Below, piece by piece: positions 1 to 8,456 of a stretch of 64,000 nucleotides of DNA. The stretch is from assembly GCF_018687935.1 (NCBI RefSeq), contig NZ_CP061308.1, positions 1,172,048-1,236,047 of the forward strand. Direction: 5' to 3'. Below the pieces are notes generated by a model, which made no database searches, was not told the origin of the DNA, and worked only from the letters and a program-made list of their open reading frames with translations. Made by a program: the position numbers and the translations under genes. This DNA comes from Polynucleobacter sp. JS-JIR-5-A7 (GTDB lineage Bacteria; Pseudomonadota; Gammaproteobacteria; Burkholderiales; Burkholderiaceae). The stretch's first letter is position 1, and the number at the start of each line of letters is the position of its first letter.

Positions 1-929
1 TGATCGCTCGTGAAATCGAGCGGGTCGATTCTGGTTACCGCTCCATGATGAGCGTGCAATCTTCATTGGTGATGGTGCCTATCAATGAGTTTGGTAGTGA
101 AGCACAAAAGCAAAAGTACTTACCTAAATTAGCCACGGGCGAATGGATTGGCTGCTTTGGCTTAACTGAACCAAACTATGGGTCAGATGCTGGCGGCATG
201 ATTACTCGCGCTAAGAAAGTACCCGGTGGATTTTCTTTGACGGGTTCCAAGATGTGGATCTCCAACTCCCCAATCGCTGATGTATTTGTAGTGTGGGCTA
301 AAAATGATGAAGGCGTTATTCGCGGCTACATCTTAGAAAAGGGGATGAAGGGCTTAAGTGCTCCAAAGATCAGTGGCAAGATGGGTCTTCGCGCTTCTGT
401 TACCGGTGAAATTGTGATGGATGAAGTGTTTGTGCCCGCTGAAAATGAATTCCCAGAAGTTACTGGCCTGAAAGGACCCTTCACCTGCTTAAACTCTGCA
501 CGTTACGGTATTTCTTGGGGCTCATTAGGTGCAGCTGAATGGTGCTGGCATGCAGCGCGTCAATACACCTTAGATCGCAAGCAGTTTGGCAAACCCTTGG
601 CTGCCAATCAACTGATTCAAAAGAAATTAGCGGATATGCAAACCGAGATTGCACTCGGATTGCAAGGTTGCTTGCGTTTAGGTCGCATGAAAGACGAAGG
701 TATCGCTGCTCCTGAAATTACCTCCATTATGAAACGCAACTCTTGCGGCAAGTCTCTAGAGATTGCTCGTATGGCACGTGATATGCATGGTGGTAACGGC
801 ATCTCGGATGAGTATGGCGTGGTGCGTCACATGATGAACTTGGAGGTTGTGAATACCTACGAAGGTACACATGACATTCACGCTCTCATTTTGGGTCGTG
901 CTCAAACCGGCATTCAAGCTTTTAGCTAA
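1..929 (+). CDS. gcdH: Glutaryl-CoA dehydrogenase, C-terminal part (5' end cut by window edge)
   Basis: This is an acyl-CoA dehydrogenase of the glutaryl-CoA type, a cytoplasmic FAD enzyme that oxidises and decarboxylates glutaryl-CoA to crotonyl-CoA in lysine, tryptophan and aromatic-acid breakdown. The frame is open from base 3, so the N-terminus lies outside the window and the ATG at 45 is internal. The visible part begins with the family segment containing ERVDSGYRSMMSVQ. It has the substrate/FAD region around GCFGLTEPNYGSD, and near the end YEGTHDIHALILGRA, whose glutamate is the catalytic base in this family. About 309 residues are seen of a usual 390–400. The stop overlaps the stop of the opposing mnmH gene by four bases. 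Confidence 0.93.
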   Translation, partial: IAREIERVDSGYRSMMSVQSSLVMVPINEFGSEAQKQKYLPKLATGEWIGCFGLTEPNYGSDAGGMITRAKKVPGGFSLTGSKMWISNSPIADVFVVWAKNDEGVIRGYILEKGMKGLSAPKISGKMGLRASVTGEIVMDEVFVPAENEFPEVTGLKGPFTCLNSARYGISWGSLGAAEWCWHAARQYTLDRKQFGKPLAANQLIQKKLADMQTEIALGLQGCLRLGRMKDEGIAAPEITSIMKRNSCGKSLEIARMARDMHGGNGISDEYGVVRHMMNLEVVNTYEGTHDIHALILGRAQTGIQAFS

Positions 930-2002
930 TTTAGGTTTAGCTTCGCCACGATGGCCTTTGCTGCTTTAGCAAAGGCCTCATCACTGTCATTCTCAAGTTG
1001 TACAAAATTCTCAATCTTATATCGAGGAAAGTTGCGCACGATCGAGGATTGATAGGAAGGGTCATAGTGCATAACCAACAACTCTTCAACTAAAGATTGA
1101 AACTGCATTGCGTCAATTGCTTCATTCCATTGAGCAATTTGCACTTTTCCATAATGTGCTGTGAGCAGTGCTAATTTACGCTTGAAATTATCGGTATCAC
1201 TTAAAAAATGATGGTATTCACGAATTAACCATGACACCCGTGTTTGGGTGCTTGATCTCAATTCAATGCAGGCGCCATTACGAATCTTTTCCATCAAGGC
1301 ATCGGGGATGTGAACACCGCCTACCTTTTTACTTTCTGATTCTGCGAGTACGGGCTTAGTTGGGTCCAGTGAGCGCAGTGCATTCCAAAGCGCAGTTTCA
1401 AAACCTTTTTGTGAAGGCTGCTCGATATTGGGCTCATTGCCTAAAACCGAGCCACGATGAATCGCGAGGTCTTCTAAATCTAGGATCTGAGCACCATACT
1501 GCTGCGCTTCTTGGAGCACTCTCGTTTTACCACTACCCGTCATGCCACAAATTACTTGAAAAGAGAATTGCTTTGCTGCAGCCTCTAATCCATCAATCAC
1601 AGTTCTTCTGAACCCTTGATAACCACCTTCTAACTGCATCGCTTTCCAGCCGATGCGATTAAGGATGTGGGTAAACGCCCCGCTACGCTCACCACCGCGC
1701 CAGCAATAAATCAATGGTCGCCATTCACGGGGCATTTCCAATAAATAGTCTTCTAGATGATGAGCAATATTGCGAGAAACTAAAGCGGCACCCAGCTTCT
1801 TTGCTGCAAAAGGAGAAACTTGCTTATACAAAGTACCAATCTTGGCGCGTTCTTCATTATCTAAAACGGGGTAGTTGACAGCGCCTGGAATGTGATCGAG
1901 AGCAAACTCAGCGGGGGATCTGACATCAATAATGAGATCAAAACGATCTAACTCTGTCAGAAATTGATCTAACTTTAAAATATGCGGATTGCTAGGTTGC
2001 AT
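926..2002 (-). CDS. mnmH: tRNA 2-selenouridine synthase (rhodanese + P-loop)
   Basis: MnmH (SelU/YbbB) replaces sulfur by selenium in 2-thiouridine at the tRNA wobble position, through a geranylated intermediate. Residues 1–130 form a rhodanese domain with the active cysteine at about C100 in YCWRGGERSG. A P-loop, GMTGSGKT, follows at about residues 153–160. The length of 358 residues is normal for the family. The enzyme needs selenophosphate, so a selD gene is expected elsewhere in the genome. It is tail-to-tail with gcdH and lies ten bases after the thioesterase gene, so it may be the last cistron of that minus-strand run. Confidence 0.92.
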   Translation of the reverse strand: MQPSNPHILKLDQFLTELDRFDLIIDVRSPAEFALDHIPGAVNYPVLDNEERAKIGTLYKQVSPFAAKKLGAALVSRNIAHHLEDYLLEMPREWRPLIYCWRGGERSGAFTHILNRIGWKAMQLEGGYQGFRRTVIDGLEAAAKQFSFQVICGMTGSGKTRVLQEAQQYGAQILDLEDLAIHRGSVLGNEPNIEQPSQKGFETALWNALRSLDPTKPVLAESESKKVGGVHIPDALMEKIRNGACIELRSSTQTRVSWLIREYHHFLSDTDNFKRKLALLTAHYGKVQIAQWNEAIDAMQFQSLVEELLVMHYDPSYQSSIVRNFPRYKIENFVQLENDSDEAFAKAAKAIVAKLNLN

Positions 2003-2011
2003 ATCGCAGCG

Positions 2012-2431
2012 TTAGCTAATCTTCTGCAAAATGTGTTCAGGCCAAGGCGCTGATTTATTGGTAGTGAGATCTACCCAAACCATCGTAGCACCACCAATCG
2101 CAGCCTCTTCTTCAGGCGAAGTGGTTAAAGACATGCTGGTATAGACATCCATACTGGTTCTACCGATAGCACCAATCGATGTTTTGAGGATCAATTCACC
2201 TGGGTAAGAAAGTTGTTTATAGAAGTTACAAAAACCGTTCATCATCAACATCGACTCACGCCCAGGAGCTACCTGATAACCCATTGAAGTAATCCATTCA
2301 ACACGCGCTTGCTCCATATACCGAAAGTACACAGTGTTGTTAACATGTCCATAAGTATCCATGTCACCCCAACGAATGGGCATGATCATTTCATGAACAA
2401 GCTTTCGCTCCTCTGGGATGGCGATGCGCAT
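2012..2431 (-). CDS. Acyl-CoA thioesterase, hot-dog fold (4HBT/FadM-like)
   Basis: This 139-residue protein has the signature of the 4-hydroxybenzoyl-CoA thioesterase family: RWGDMDTYGHVNNTVYF at about residues 20–36, including the catalytic Asp region (D23/D25) and the HVNN turn. Such enzymes hydrolyse acyl-CoA thioesters in the cytoplasm. The substrate cannot be read from the sequence. The ATG at 2431 gives a normal-length protein. It sits between mnmH and the DUF442 gene with short gaps (9 and 20 bases) and is probably cotranscribed with them. FadM, YbgC or an unspecific housekeeping thioesterase are equally possible. Confidence 0.85.
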   Translation of the reverse strand: MRIAIPEERKLVHEMIMPIRWGDMDTYGHVNNTVYFRYMEQARVEWITSMGYQVAPGRESMLMMNGFCNFYKQLSYPGELILKTSIGAIGRTSMDVYTSMSLTTSPEEEAAIGGATMVWVDLTTNKSAPWPEHILQKIS

Positions 2432-2451
2432 TGTGATGCAGTACTATGGAT

Positions 2452-2796
2452 TTATTTCACTTGCAATGCAAGTTGATATAAATTGGTTGATCGAGCACCT
2501 GATCGGCAAAATGCAAGAACTGGACTAGGCATCGTGTTTAACAAACGTGCCATCTCTCTCACTTGCTCAACAGTCATCGCGCTAGGCACCACTGGCAAGT
2601 AGGCATAGTGCAAGCCTAATTTTTCTGCTTCAGCTTGAATATCAGCATTCTTTGGCTGATCAGGACCGCCTTCACCGTCAGGGCGATTATTGATGACGCT
2701 TTTATAGCCTTGCTGAGCAATTTCAGCAAGATGGCTTGGATCAATTTGACCAAGTGTGCCGAATTGATCGTTATGACAAGTAATAGGAAGACTCAT
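2452..2796 (-). CDS. DUF442/TIGR01244-type sulfurtransferase (Blh rhodanese-like domain)
   Basis: A 114-residue protein with a phosphatase/rhodanese-like fold and active loop CRSGARS at residues 97–103. It matches the DUF442 family that forms the sulfurtransferase half of Blh, the persulfide dioxygenase fusion controlled by BigR in Xylella and Agrobacterium. Here the beta-lactamase half is absent and the domain stands alone. Next to it are two YeeE/YedE half-proteins, the same association as in bigR operons, which supports a role in sulfane-sulfur handling. The conserved segment VINNRPDGEGGPDQP at about residues 34–48 is also typical. I infer persulfide transfer; the acceptor is unknown. Confidence 0.83.
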   Translation of the reverse strand: MSLPITCHNDQFGTLGQIDPSHLAEIAQQGYKSVINNRPDGEGGPDQPKNADIQAEAEKLGLHYAYLPVVPSAMTVEQVREMARLLNTMPSPVLAFCRSGARSTNLYQLALQVK

Positions 2797-2856
2797 GACA
2801 CCCTCTTCAATTAAGAATTAACACTATGAATAGGAGTGATTCTAAATCAGGCCGAA

Positions 2857-3294
2857 CTAGACCGCCTGTTTATGGGCGCCAAAGAACCGGTCGCAAAGCG
2901 CCATTCCAGCCAACATCGCAAGCACAAATACCAGCGCCTTCAAGTGGCCAGCACCAAGAGCAACGATGGCTGGGCCTGGGCAAAATCCAGCAATCCCCCA
3001 GCCTGCCCCAAATATCAGGCTACCAATGATGAGGGGTTTGCTGATGTCTCGTCTTTGGGGGATATGCAAGGCACCGCCAAAGAAGGCTTCCGTTCTTTTG
3101 CTGACGACGTAAAAGCCGCCGAGACCCACAATCACTGCACCCGCCATGACAAATATTAAGGATGGATCCCACATTCCTGCTAAATCCAGAAATCCTAAAA
3201 TTTTCTGTGGATTGCTCATGCCAGAAATAATCAAGCCCACCCCAAAGAGGACGCCAATGAGATATTGACTCAACAAACCGAAGTGCCTTTTCAC
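2857..3294 (-). CDS. YeeE/YedE family membrane protein, second half-subunit (PmpB-like)
   Basis: A 145-residue integral membrane protein with about four hydrophobic segments. It carries the family motif around GWGIAGFCPGPAIVALGAG (about residues 96–115), with a conserved cysteine. YeeE/YedE proteins import sulfur species such as thiosulfate through relays of conserved cysteines (TsuA is the studied case). The start is GTG at 3294: a strong GGAGG lies five bases upstream, and the ATG two bases earlier is in a frame that stops at once. The upstream half-subunit gene ends at 3296, so the two are translationally coupled and probably form a heteromer. Confidence 0.86.
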   Translation of the reverse strand: MKRHFGLLSQYLIGVLFGVGLIISGMSNPQKILGFLDLAGMWDPSLIFVMAGAVIVGLGGFYVVSKRTEAFFGGALHIPQRRDISKPLIIGSLIFGAGWGIAGFCPGPAIVALGAGHLKALVFVLAMLAGMALCDRFFGAHKQAV

Positions 3295-3295
3295 A

Positions 3296-3733
3296 TCAGC
3301 CTCCGATCACATGACGCAGAACAAAAACAATCAAAAAGCCAGCAGTCATAAACGAGACCGTAGCCACTAAAGAACGGGGTGATAAACGCGAGAGTCCACA
3401 AATACCATGGCCACTGGTGCAACCAGAGCCATATTGAGTGCCTAAGCCCACCAAAAGACCGGCAATAACTACCGCAAGCCAATCAGCCTCTACCTCAACA
3501 ATGGGACGTATTTCAAAAAATAATGCTGCCAATAATGGAGCAGTGAGTAATCCTAAAATCAAAGCCATGCGCCATGCGCGATCGCCTGACTTGGGACACA
3601 AGAGACCAGAAATAATTCCGCTGATACCTAAAATTCGACCATGAAACAATACATAAAGGGCTGCTGCAACACCCAGAATTATTCCCCCTAACAAAGAAGG
3701 AATGGGTGTGAATGAGAGCCAATCAATTTGCAT
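3296..3733 (-). CDS. YeeE/YedE family membrane protein, first half-subunit (PmpA-like)
   Basis: A 145-residue membrane protein with about four hydrophobic helices. The family signature is YGSGCTSGHGICGLSRLSP near residues 100–118, with two cysteines, and another cysteine lies in the LLCPKSGDRAW segment. It pairs with the following half-subunit (gap of one base), as in PmpA/PmpB pairs next to BigR-regulated genes. The likely role is uptake or movement of reduced sulfur across the inner membrane. It follows the full-length YeeE/YedE gene by 18 bases, so the cluster encodes both one-chain and two-chain forms. Confidence 0.86.
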   Translation of the reverse strand: MQIDWLSFTPIPSLLGGIILGVAAALYVLFHGRILGISGIISGLLCPKSGDRAWRMALILGLLTAPLLAALFFEIRPIVEVEADWLAVVIAGLLVGLGTQYGSGCTSGHGICGLSRLSPRSLVATVSFMTAGFLIVFVLRHVIGG

Positions 3734-3751
3734 GTATTTTGTCTAGTCTGA

Positions 3752-4873
3752 TTAAGCGCAAGGGTTAGGAGCATGGCGCATTTTGAGATAGCAGAGTGCT
3801 AAGTAGGCACCAAAGATAAAACCTGGTAGAGCTAACAGAGAGCCGACTGCAAGGGTAGAGATGCCACTTAAACCCTGACCTACAGTGCAGCCTAAGGCAG
3901 TAACTCCACCAAACCCCATCAATGCAGCACCCACTAAATGATTGCCAGTATCTTCGGCATCCCGAAAGGATTCAAAGCGAAAAGATTTTGTGGCTAATGA
4001 GATAAATGCTGAGCCCAAGATCATCCCCACCACTGCAACAATGCCAACCGTCAATACTTTAGAGGTATCGCTATACATCATGAGCCAGTCTAGAGAATAT
4101 GCGTATGGCGCTACAAAAGATAAGCTCTCCATGCGACCAGAGTTGGTGACTAAGAATACTTCCTCAAGCGTATTGGGATCCTCAGCAACATATCCTAGAT
4201 TGCCAGATACCCACCAGACTGCACAGATAGCAAGACCTACCGCTACCCCAGCAAATAAATTATTAGCAGTCCAAAATGCTTTGCTAGCAAGCGCATAAGC
4301 AATGAATGCAAAGCCGATCATGAAACCCAAAGCCAGATGAAGATGTGAGCGTGCCATTCCCAATGGAGCACTCAGAAGACTCGGCAAATCTTGTGGCGTA
4401 TTAAATGCAATGAAGATGGTATCCAAAGTATTAATCCGGATGACACCCAAAAAGCCACGCATCGTCATATAGGCAGTTAAACCTAAGACCATAAAGACGA
4501 CTACAGACTTCAAATTACCGCCACCAATACGCACTAGAGTCTTACTACCGCAACCAGACGCTAAGACCATCCCAAAGCCAAACAAAATACTGCCTACTAT
4601 CGTAGAGAGCCATAAAAACTTATTGCCGGTATAAAAACTCTTCAGAGGATCAACTAGGCCCAGATAAGACATTAAGGCAAAACCAATCATAGCTACACCA
4701 ATGGCTAAAAACCACTGCCTTAAGCGCTCCCAGCTAGACATGATGAATACATCAGATACTGCACCCATGCTGCAAAAGCCAGTCTTTTGCATCACTGCAC
4801 CAAGCAAAAAAGTAATAGCAAAAGTCGCCCAAAGGACTGACTTGCTTAATGAATTGATATCGACAACATCCAT
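3752..4873 (-). CDS. Full-length YeeE/YedE (TsuA-like) sulfur-compound transporter
   Basis: A 373-residue polytopic membrane protein of the sulf_transp family. Conserved cysteine sites are visible at C34 (QKTGFCSMGA), C108 (VLASGCGSK) and C329 (TALGCTVGQGLSGIS). In the family member TsuA, three cysteines of this kind pass thiosulfate through the channel. The protein resembles two fused repeats of the half-subunit type encoded just downstream. It lies 17 bases after the small cytochrome gene in the sox-associated run, so thiosulfate or sulfane-sulfur import is the best inference. Direction and substrate are not proven by sequence. Confidence 0.88.
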   Translation of the reverse strand: MDVVDINSLSKSVLWATFAITFLLGAVMQKTGFCSMGAVSDVFIMSSWERLRQWFLAIGVAMIGFALMSYLGLVDPLKSFYTGNKFLWLSTIVGSILFGFGMVLASGCGSKTLVRIGGGNLKSVVVFMVLGLTAYMTMRGFLGVIRINTLDTIFIAFNTPQDLPSLLSAPLGMARSHLHLALGFMIGFAFIAYALASKAFWTANNLFAGVAVGLAICAVWWVSGNLGYVAEDPNTLEEVFLVTNSGRMESLSFVAPYAYSLDWLMMYSDTSKVLTVGIVAVVGMILGSAFISLATKSFRFESFRDAEDTGNHLVGAALMGFGGVTALGCTVGQGLSGISTLAVGSLLALPGFIFGAYLALCYLKMRHAPNPCA

Positions 4874-4890
4874 AGCGACTATATAAAAAG

Positions 4891-5208
4891 TTAAGGTTTG
4901 AATTTATAAAACTGTTGATTGAGATAGGCAACAACATCAGCCTCATCTTCAGGAAAAAGATCTAGGCGAAGCTCGGTATTACAAAGGCCCACCATCTTCT
5001 TCAAATTGGCCATCGACTTCACCTTGCCATCGCTGCGCGTATAAATCATGTCGCCATTACTAAAACCGGATTTCTTGGCATGACAGGCATAGCATTTTTG
5101 CTGATCAATGGTTTTACCGTTTGCCAAATCGGGTGCAGCAAATACTGGTGCACTCACTAGTGCACTCAGAGCTACTACTGAGAGGGTTTGGATAAAAATC
5201 AATTTCAT
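4891..5208 (-). CDS. Small periplasmic c-type cytochrome, sox-associated
   Basis: A 105-residue protein with a signal peptide (hydrophobic residues 5–20, cleavage near VFA-AP) and one haem c site, CYACH, at residues 39–43. Methionines that could be the second ligand occur at GDMIY and in KSMANLKKM. A further cysteine follows in GLCNTELRLDLFPEDE. It is a class I-like monohaem cytochrome, too short to be SoxX or SoxA. Its place between the hydrolase and the YeeE gene suggests it carries electrons from a sulfur-oxidising step in the periplasm. The partner is unknown. Confidence 0.85.
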   Translation of the reverse strand: MKLIFIQTLSVVALSALVSAPVFAAPDLANGKTIDQQKCYACHAKKSGFSNGDMIYTRSDGKVKSMANLKKMVGLCNTELRLDLFPEDEADVVAYLNQQFYKFKP

Positions 5209-5266
5209 TACAAATCAAGGATTTAGAATTAATCCTCTATTTTAAGGCCCAATAGCCAAAATTGCC

Positions 5267-6244
5267 CTACTCCGCCTGGATCGACAGATAAACGTTATAG
5301 GCATTCATGCGGTTGGCAGCTCTATATAAGGGCATTCCTTCATATTCTGACCAATCCGTCTGTTGATACGCCTCCTCAAAAGGATCCATATTGATAGCGG
5401 CCTTAGCCATTGAGTCCCGCAGATACTTCAAATAGTTTTTTGTAAAAGCAATGTCTTCCTTGGGCTTAACTGAAAAGCCGCCATGGCCTGGAATCACAAC
5501 ATTGGGATTGAGTTTAGCAATCTCATCTAAGGCAATTAACCAACCTTTGCTATCGGCATTGCCCACAAATGGAATACGGCCCCGAAAGACGAGATCGCCA
5601 GTAAAGAGGACTTTTTCTGAGGGAACATACACCATCAAATCCTCTGGGGCATGCGCCGGACCGACTCGACTAATCAAGAATTCCACCCCACCAATGTTCA
5701 ATTTAGATTTTTTATCAATCCAAACATCTGCCGATATCAACTGAGTATTTGCATTCACCCAAGGTGCAAAGTCAATCCTGGAGGCAATCAAACGCTGCTT
5801 CGCTGTCTCAGAAGAAAGATAGTTTCTGCCCTCACCTTGGGCATAGATCTTGGCGCCAATCTTTTTAAATTCTTGCAAGCCATAAATATGGTCGGCATGG
5901 TAGTGACTCACAATCACTACCACCACTTTTTGCTTGGTCACTTTCCTAATCTCAGCAATGAGCTTTTGCGCCAAGATCGGCGAGCCCAATGTATCCATCA
6001 CTACTACACCGCCTGGCGTGACCACAAAGCCCGCATTAGAAATAAAGTTCTGATTGGCACTACTGCCCATTTCCGCAAAACCCTGCACAAAATAAGTATG
6101 GGGAGCCACTTGCACCGGCTTCAGTTGGATTGCATCAACAGGCTTAGTTGCTTGTGCATAAGCGACACTACTAAAGACGAGAGATCCTATTAGGATCCCT
6201 ATCAAATGACTTACAAACCGAATATAGCTATTGAAGCTATTCAT
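5267..6244 (-). CDS. Secreted metallo-beta-lactamase-fold hydrolase (SoxH-like)
   Basis: A 325-residue protein with an N-terminal signal peptide (cleavage near AYA-Q, residue 30) and the metal motif HYHADH at residues 114–119. Later come a histidine in GPAHAPED, an aspartate in LFTGDLVF and PGHGG, completing a binuclear metal site. Related secreted hydrolases occur near sox and quinoprotein dehydrogenase genes (SoxH-like / quinoprotein relay system zinc hydrolases). The substrate is not established; a persulfide or thioester in the periplasm is an inference from context. It follows the DsrE-like gene by five bases and is surely cotranscribed with it. Confidence 0.87.
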   Translation of the reverse strand: MNSFNSYIRFVSHLIGILIGSLVFSSVAYAQATKPVDAIQLKPVQVAPHTYFVQGFAEMGSSANQNFISNAGFVVTPGGVVVMDTLGSPILAQKLIAEIRKVTKQKVVVVIVSHYHADHIYGLQEFKKIGAKIYAQGEGRNYLSSETAKQRLIASRIDFAPWVNANTQLISADVWIDKKSKLNIGGVEFLISRVGPAHAPEDLMVYVPSEKVLFTGDLVFRGRIPFVGNADSKGWLIALDEIAKLNPNVVIPGHGGFSVKPKEDIAFTKNYLKYLRDSMAKAAINMDPFEEAYQQTDWSEYEGMPLYRAANRMNAYNVYLSIQAE

Positions 6245-6249
6245 GATGC

Positions 6250-6687
6250 TTAAGGCTTGATGTAGGCAAAGCCATCTTTATATTGAAGATCTGCAACCCG
6301 CACGACACCGGATGGTGTGAAATCGGCATCCAAAGTAAATTGATCTTTCTTCAGGTCACGATTTTTCAGGGTAATTTCACAAACTTCAAATTTCACACCG
6401 CGAGATTTCAATGCACCAACCAATGGGGCATATTCTGTGCCATTCTTTTTATCTTTGGCACCTTCCATCAACAAGTCAACGCCATTGGCATGAGTCACAA
6501 CGATGATGATGGTATTGGGGGAAGTATCCAAATGGTTACGAATGTTGCGCAGACCTTTTAGACCTTGAGTCTCAGCGTCATCAATGTGATACACCACTTT
6601 AGTATTGCCCATAGGTTGAGCTAAGGCAGTGGAGCAAAACCCTAAAGCAAGGACCAGAGCAGTAAGAAAGGAAAGTAGTTTTTTCAT
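6250..6687 (-). CDS. Secreted DsrE-family protein
   Basis: A 145-residue protein with a clear signal peptide (MKKLLSFLTALVLALGF, cleavage near ALA-Q at residue 24), followed by a DsrE/DsrF-like alpha/beta domain. A single cysteine of the mature chain, C103 in FEVCEITLKNR, sits where DsrE proteins carry their sulfur-binding cysteine. Cytoplasmic DsrE proteins pass persulfide sulfur between partners; this copy is exported, so it would act in the periplasm near SoxYZ. It lies 21 bases after soxB and five before the hydrolase gene. Function as a periplasmic sulfur carrier is an inference. Confidence 0.87.
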   Translation of the reverse strand: MKKLLSFLTALVLALGFCSTALAQPMGNTKVVYHIDDAETQGLKGLRNIRNHLDTSPNTIIIVVTHANGVDLLMEGAKDKKNGTEYAPLVGALKSRGVKFEVCEITLKNRDLKKDQFTLDADFTPSGVVRVADLQYKDGFAYIKP

Positions 6688-6708
6688 ATGACTATTCGAT
6701 GAAGTTAA

Positions 6709-8439
6709 TTAGATTGGAGCCATACCGGGGTTATTCGAAACACCCTTAATGACAGGTTCATTGAGCTTCACTGCTTTGACAACTTTCACGTCACGTAAAT
6801 GACGTTCCATGACATCCCAAATTGGTTCGCCACCAGTATTTTTTGCTTCTTCGCTTACCGGCGCCCAACCAGCAACTTTGTAGGTCTTATTAGCTTCGAT
6901 GGGTTTGCCATGAAGACGCATATCGGTAATACGCTTACCTGCACTTTGAGCAGGATCAATCGTGTATTGCATGCCGCCAACCCGCACCATATCGCCACCT
7001 TGTTGGTAATACGGGTCAGGATTAAATAAATTATCCGCAACATCTTCGAGAATGGTTTTTATAGTCTCACCAGTCATATTAGTGACAGTAGTGTATGGAT
7101 AAGTAATGGCTGTTTGATCAAGCAAGTTCTCGCGGGTGATCGGCTGGCCTGGCAACAGACTGGTACCCCAACGGAAGCCTGGTGAGAAAGCAATCTCTGC
7201 ATTCTTCTGCGCCATGAGGCCATCCAAAATTAGCTGGTCAAAGCTACCGTTGAAATTACCGCGACGATACAAAAGACCTTCAGTGGTGGCTAACTTTTCA
7301 CCTAACTTCGCTTCGTATGGAGCTCTCACTTTAGCGATTAACTTATTCATGGCTGGATCAGCTGGAATCATATTGGAGAAGATAGGCAGCAGCTTGTAAC
7401 GGAAATCAACTGGCTTGCCACCCTTCACATCAAAATCTAAGACACCCAAGAATTTGCTATTTGAGCCAGCGTTAGTCACTAGAGTGATGCCGCCAGCATT
7501 CTTCACCATGACTGGAATAGGAACGCCATCATGGGTATGACCACCTAAAATGGCATCTAAGCCCCGCACCCGGGATGCCATCTTCAGATCCACATCCATA
7601 CCATTATGGGATAGAAGAACCACAACCTTGGCGCCTTTTGATCTCACTTCATCAATCGTCTTTTGCATATTCTCTTCTTGAATACCAAAGGTCCAATCAG
7701 GAGTAAAGTAGCGAGGGTTCGCAATTGGTGTATATGGGAACGCTTGGCCAATGATGGCAACTTGTATTCCATTCTGTACTTTCATGACATAGGGATTAAA
7801 TACTATGTCGCCGAAGTCCGCTGTCTTGATGTTTTGTGCAATGAAAGAGACCTTACCTTTGAAGTCACCATTGACAATTTCCATCACACGCTTCTCACCT
7901 AAGGTCATCTCCCAATGCGGCGTCATCACATCAACACCCAAGGCAAGAGCAGCATCCACCATATCCTGACCATTCGTCCAAAGTGCAGTGCCAGAGCCTT
8001 GCCAAGTATCCCCACCATCGAGCAGTAGCGCTCCTGGGCGACTTGCTTTCATTTGTTTGATCAAGCTAGCCATATGAGCAAAGCCACCCATCTTGCCGTA
8101 GTTTTGCGCAGCAGCCACATAATCTAAATAGGTGAACGCATAAGCATCACGAGTACCTGGGGCAATACCATTCGCTTTTAAGAAGTATTCCCCAACTAAA
8201 TGTGGAGTCTTGCCTTCTTGAGTGCCAATACCAAGATTCACATTGGGTTCACGGAAATAGACTGGCAACAACTGCGCATGGCAATCTGTGAAATGCAGAA
8301 AATGGACATTACCAAATTTAGGTAGATCGTAAAATTTTTGGGCAGCGGTTTGTGCATTCACAAAATTGGATTGCAAACTCATCCCACCAGCAGATGCAAT
8401 CGCCAAAGCTTGCAAAAAATCGCGACGACTTAAAGACAT
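6709..8439 (-). CDS. soxB: Thiosulfohydrolase SoxB
   Basis: SoxB hydrolyses the sulfate group from the SoxY-bound cysteine S-thiosulfonate in the periplasm. The 576-residue length is normal. A twin-arginine signal (SRRDFLQAL, residues 4–12) directs export of the folded protein. The 5'-nucleotidase-type binuclear metal site is visible: DCHAQL with D52 and H54, DGGDTWQGSG, and GGHTHDG. It follows soxX by 56 bases, and that gap holds a hairpin with a short T run, which may reduce expression relative to the upstream genes. An AAGGGGAA ribosome site precedes the ATG at 8439. Confidence 0.97.
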   Translation of the reverse strand: MSLSRRDFLQALAIASAGGMSLQSNFVNAQTAAQKFYDLPKFGNVHFLHFTDCHAQLLPVYFREPNVNLGIGTQEGKTPHLVGEYFLKANGIAPGTRDAYAFTYLDYVAAAQNYGKMGGFAHMASLIKQMKASRPGALLLDGGDTWQGSGTALWTNGQDMVDAALALGVDVMTPHWEMTLGEKRVMEIVNGDFKGKVSFIAQNIKTADFGDIVFNPYVMKVQNGIQVAIIGQAFPYTPIANPRYFTPDWTFGIQEENMQKTIDEVRSKGAKVVVLLSHNGMDVDLKMASRVRGLDAILGGHTHDGVPIPVMVKNAGGITLVTNAGSNSKFLGVLDFDVKGGKPVDFRYKLLPIFSNMIPADPAMNKLIAKVRAPYEAKLGEKLATTEGLLYRRGNFNGSFDQLILDGLMAQKNAEIAFSPGFRWGTSLLPGQPITRENLLDQTAITYPYTTVTNMTGETIKTILEDVADNLFNPDPYYQQGGDMVRVGGMQYTIDPAQSAGKRITDMRLHGKPIEANKTYKVAGWAPVSEEAKNTGGEPIWDVMERHLRDVKVVKAVKLNEPVIKGVSNNPGMAPI

Positions 8440-8456
8440 AAAGTTCCCCTTGCAAA

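Noticed and set aside
5651..6193. Plus-strand open frame of 180 codons opposite the secreted hydrolase
   Set aside because: The opposite strand encodes the metal motif HYHADH and a signal peptide; the plus frame has no support.
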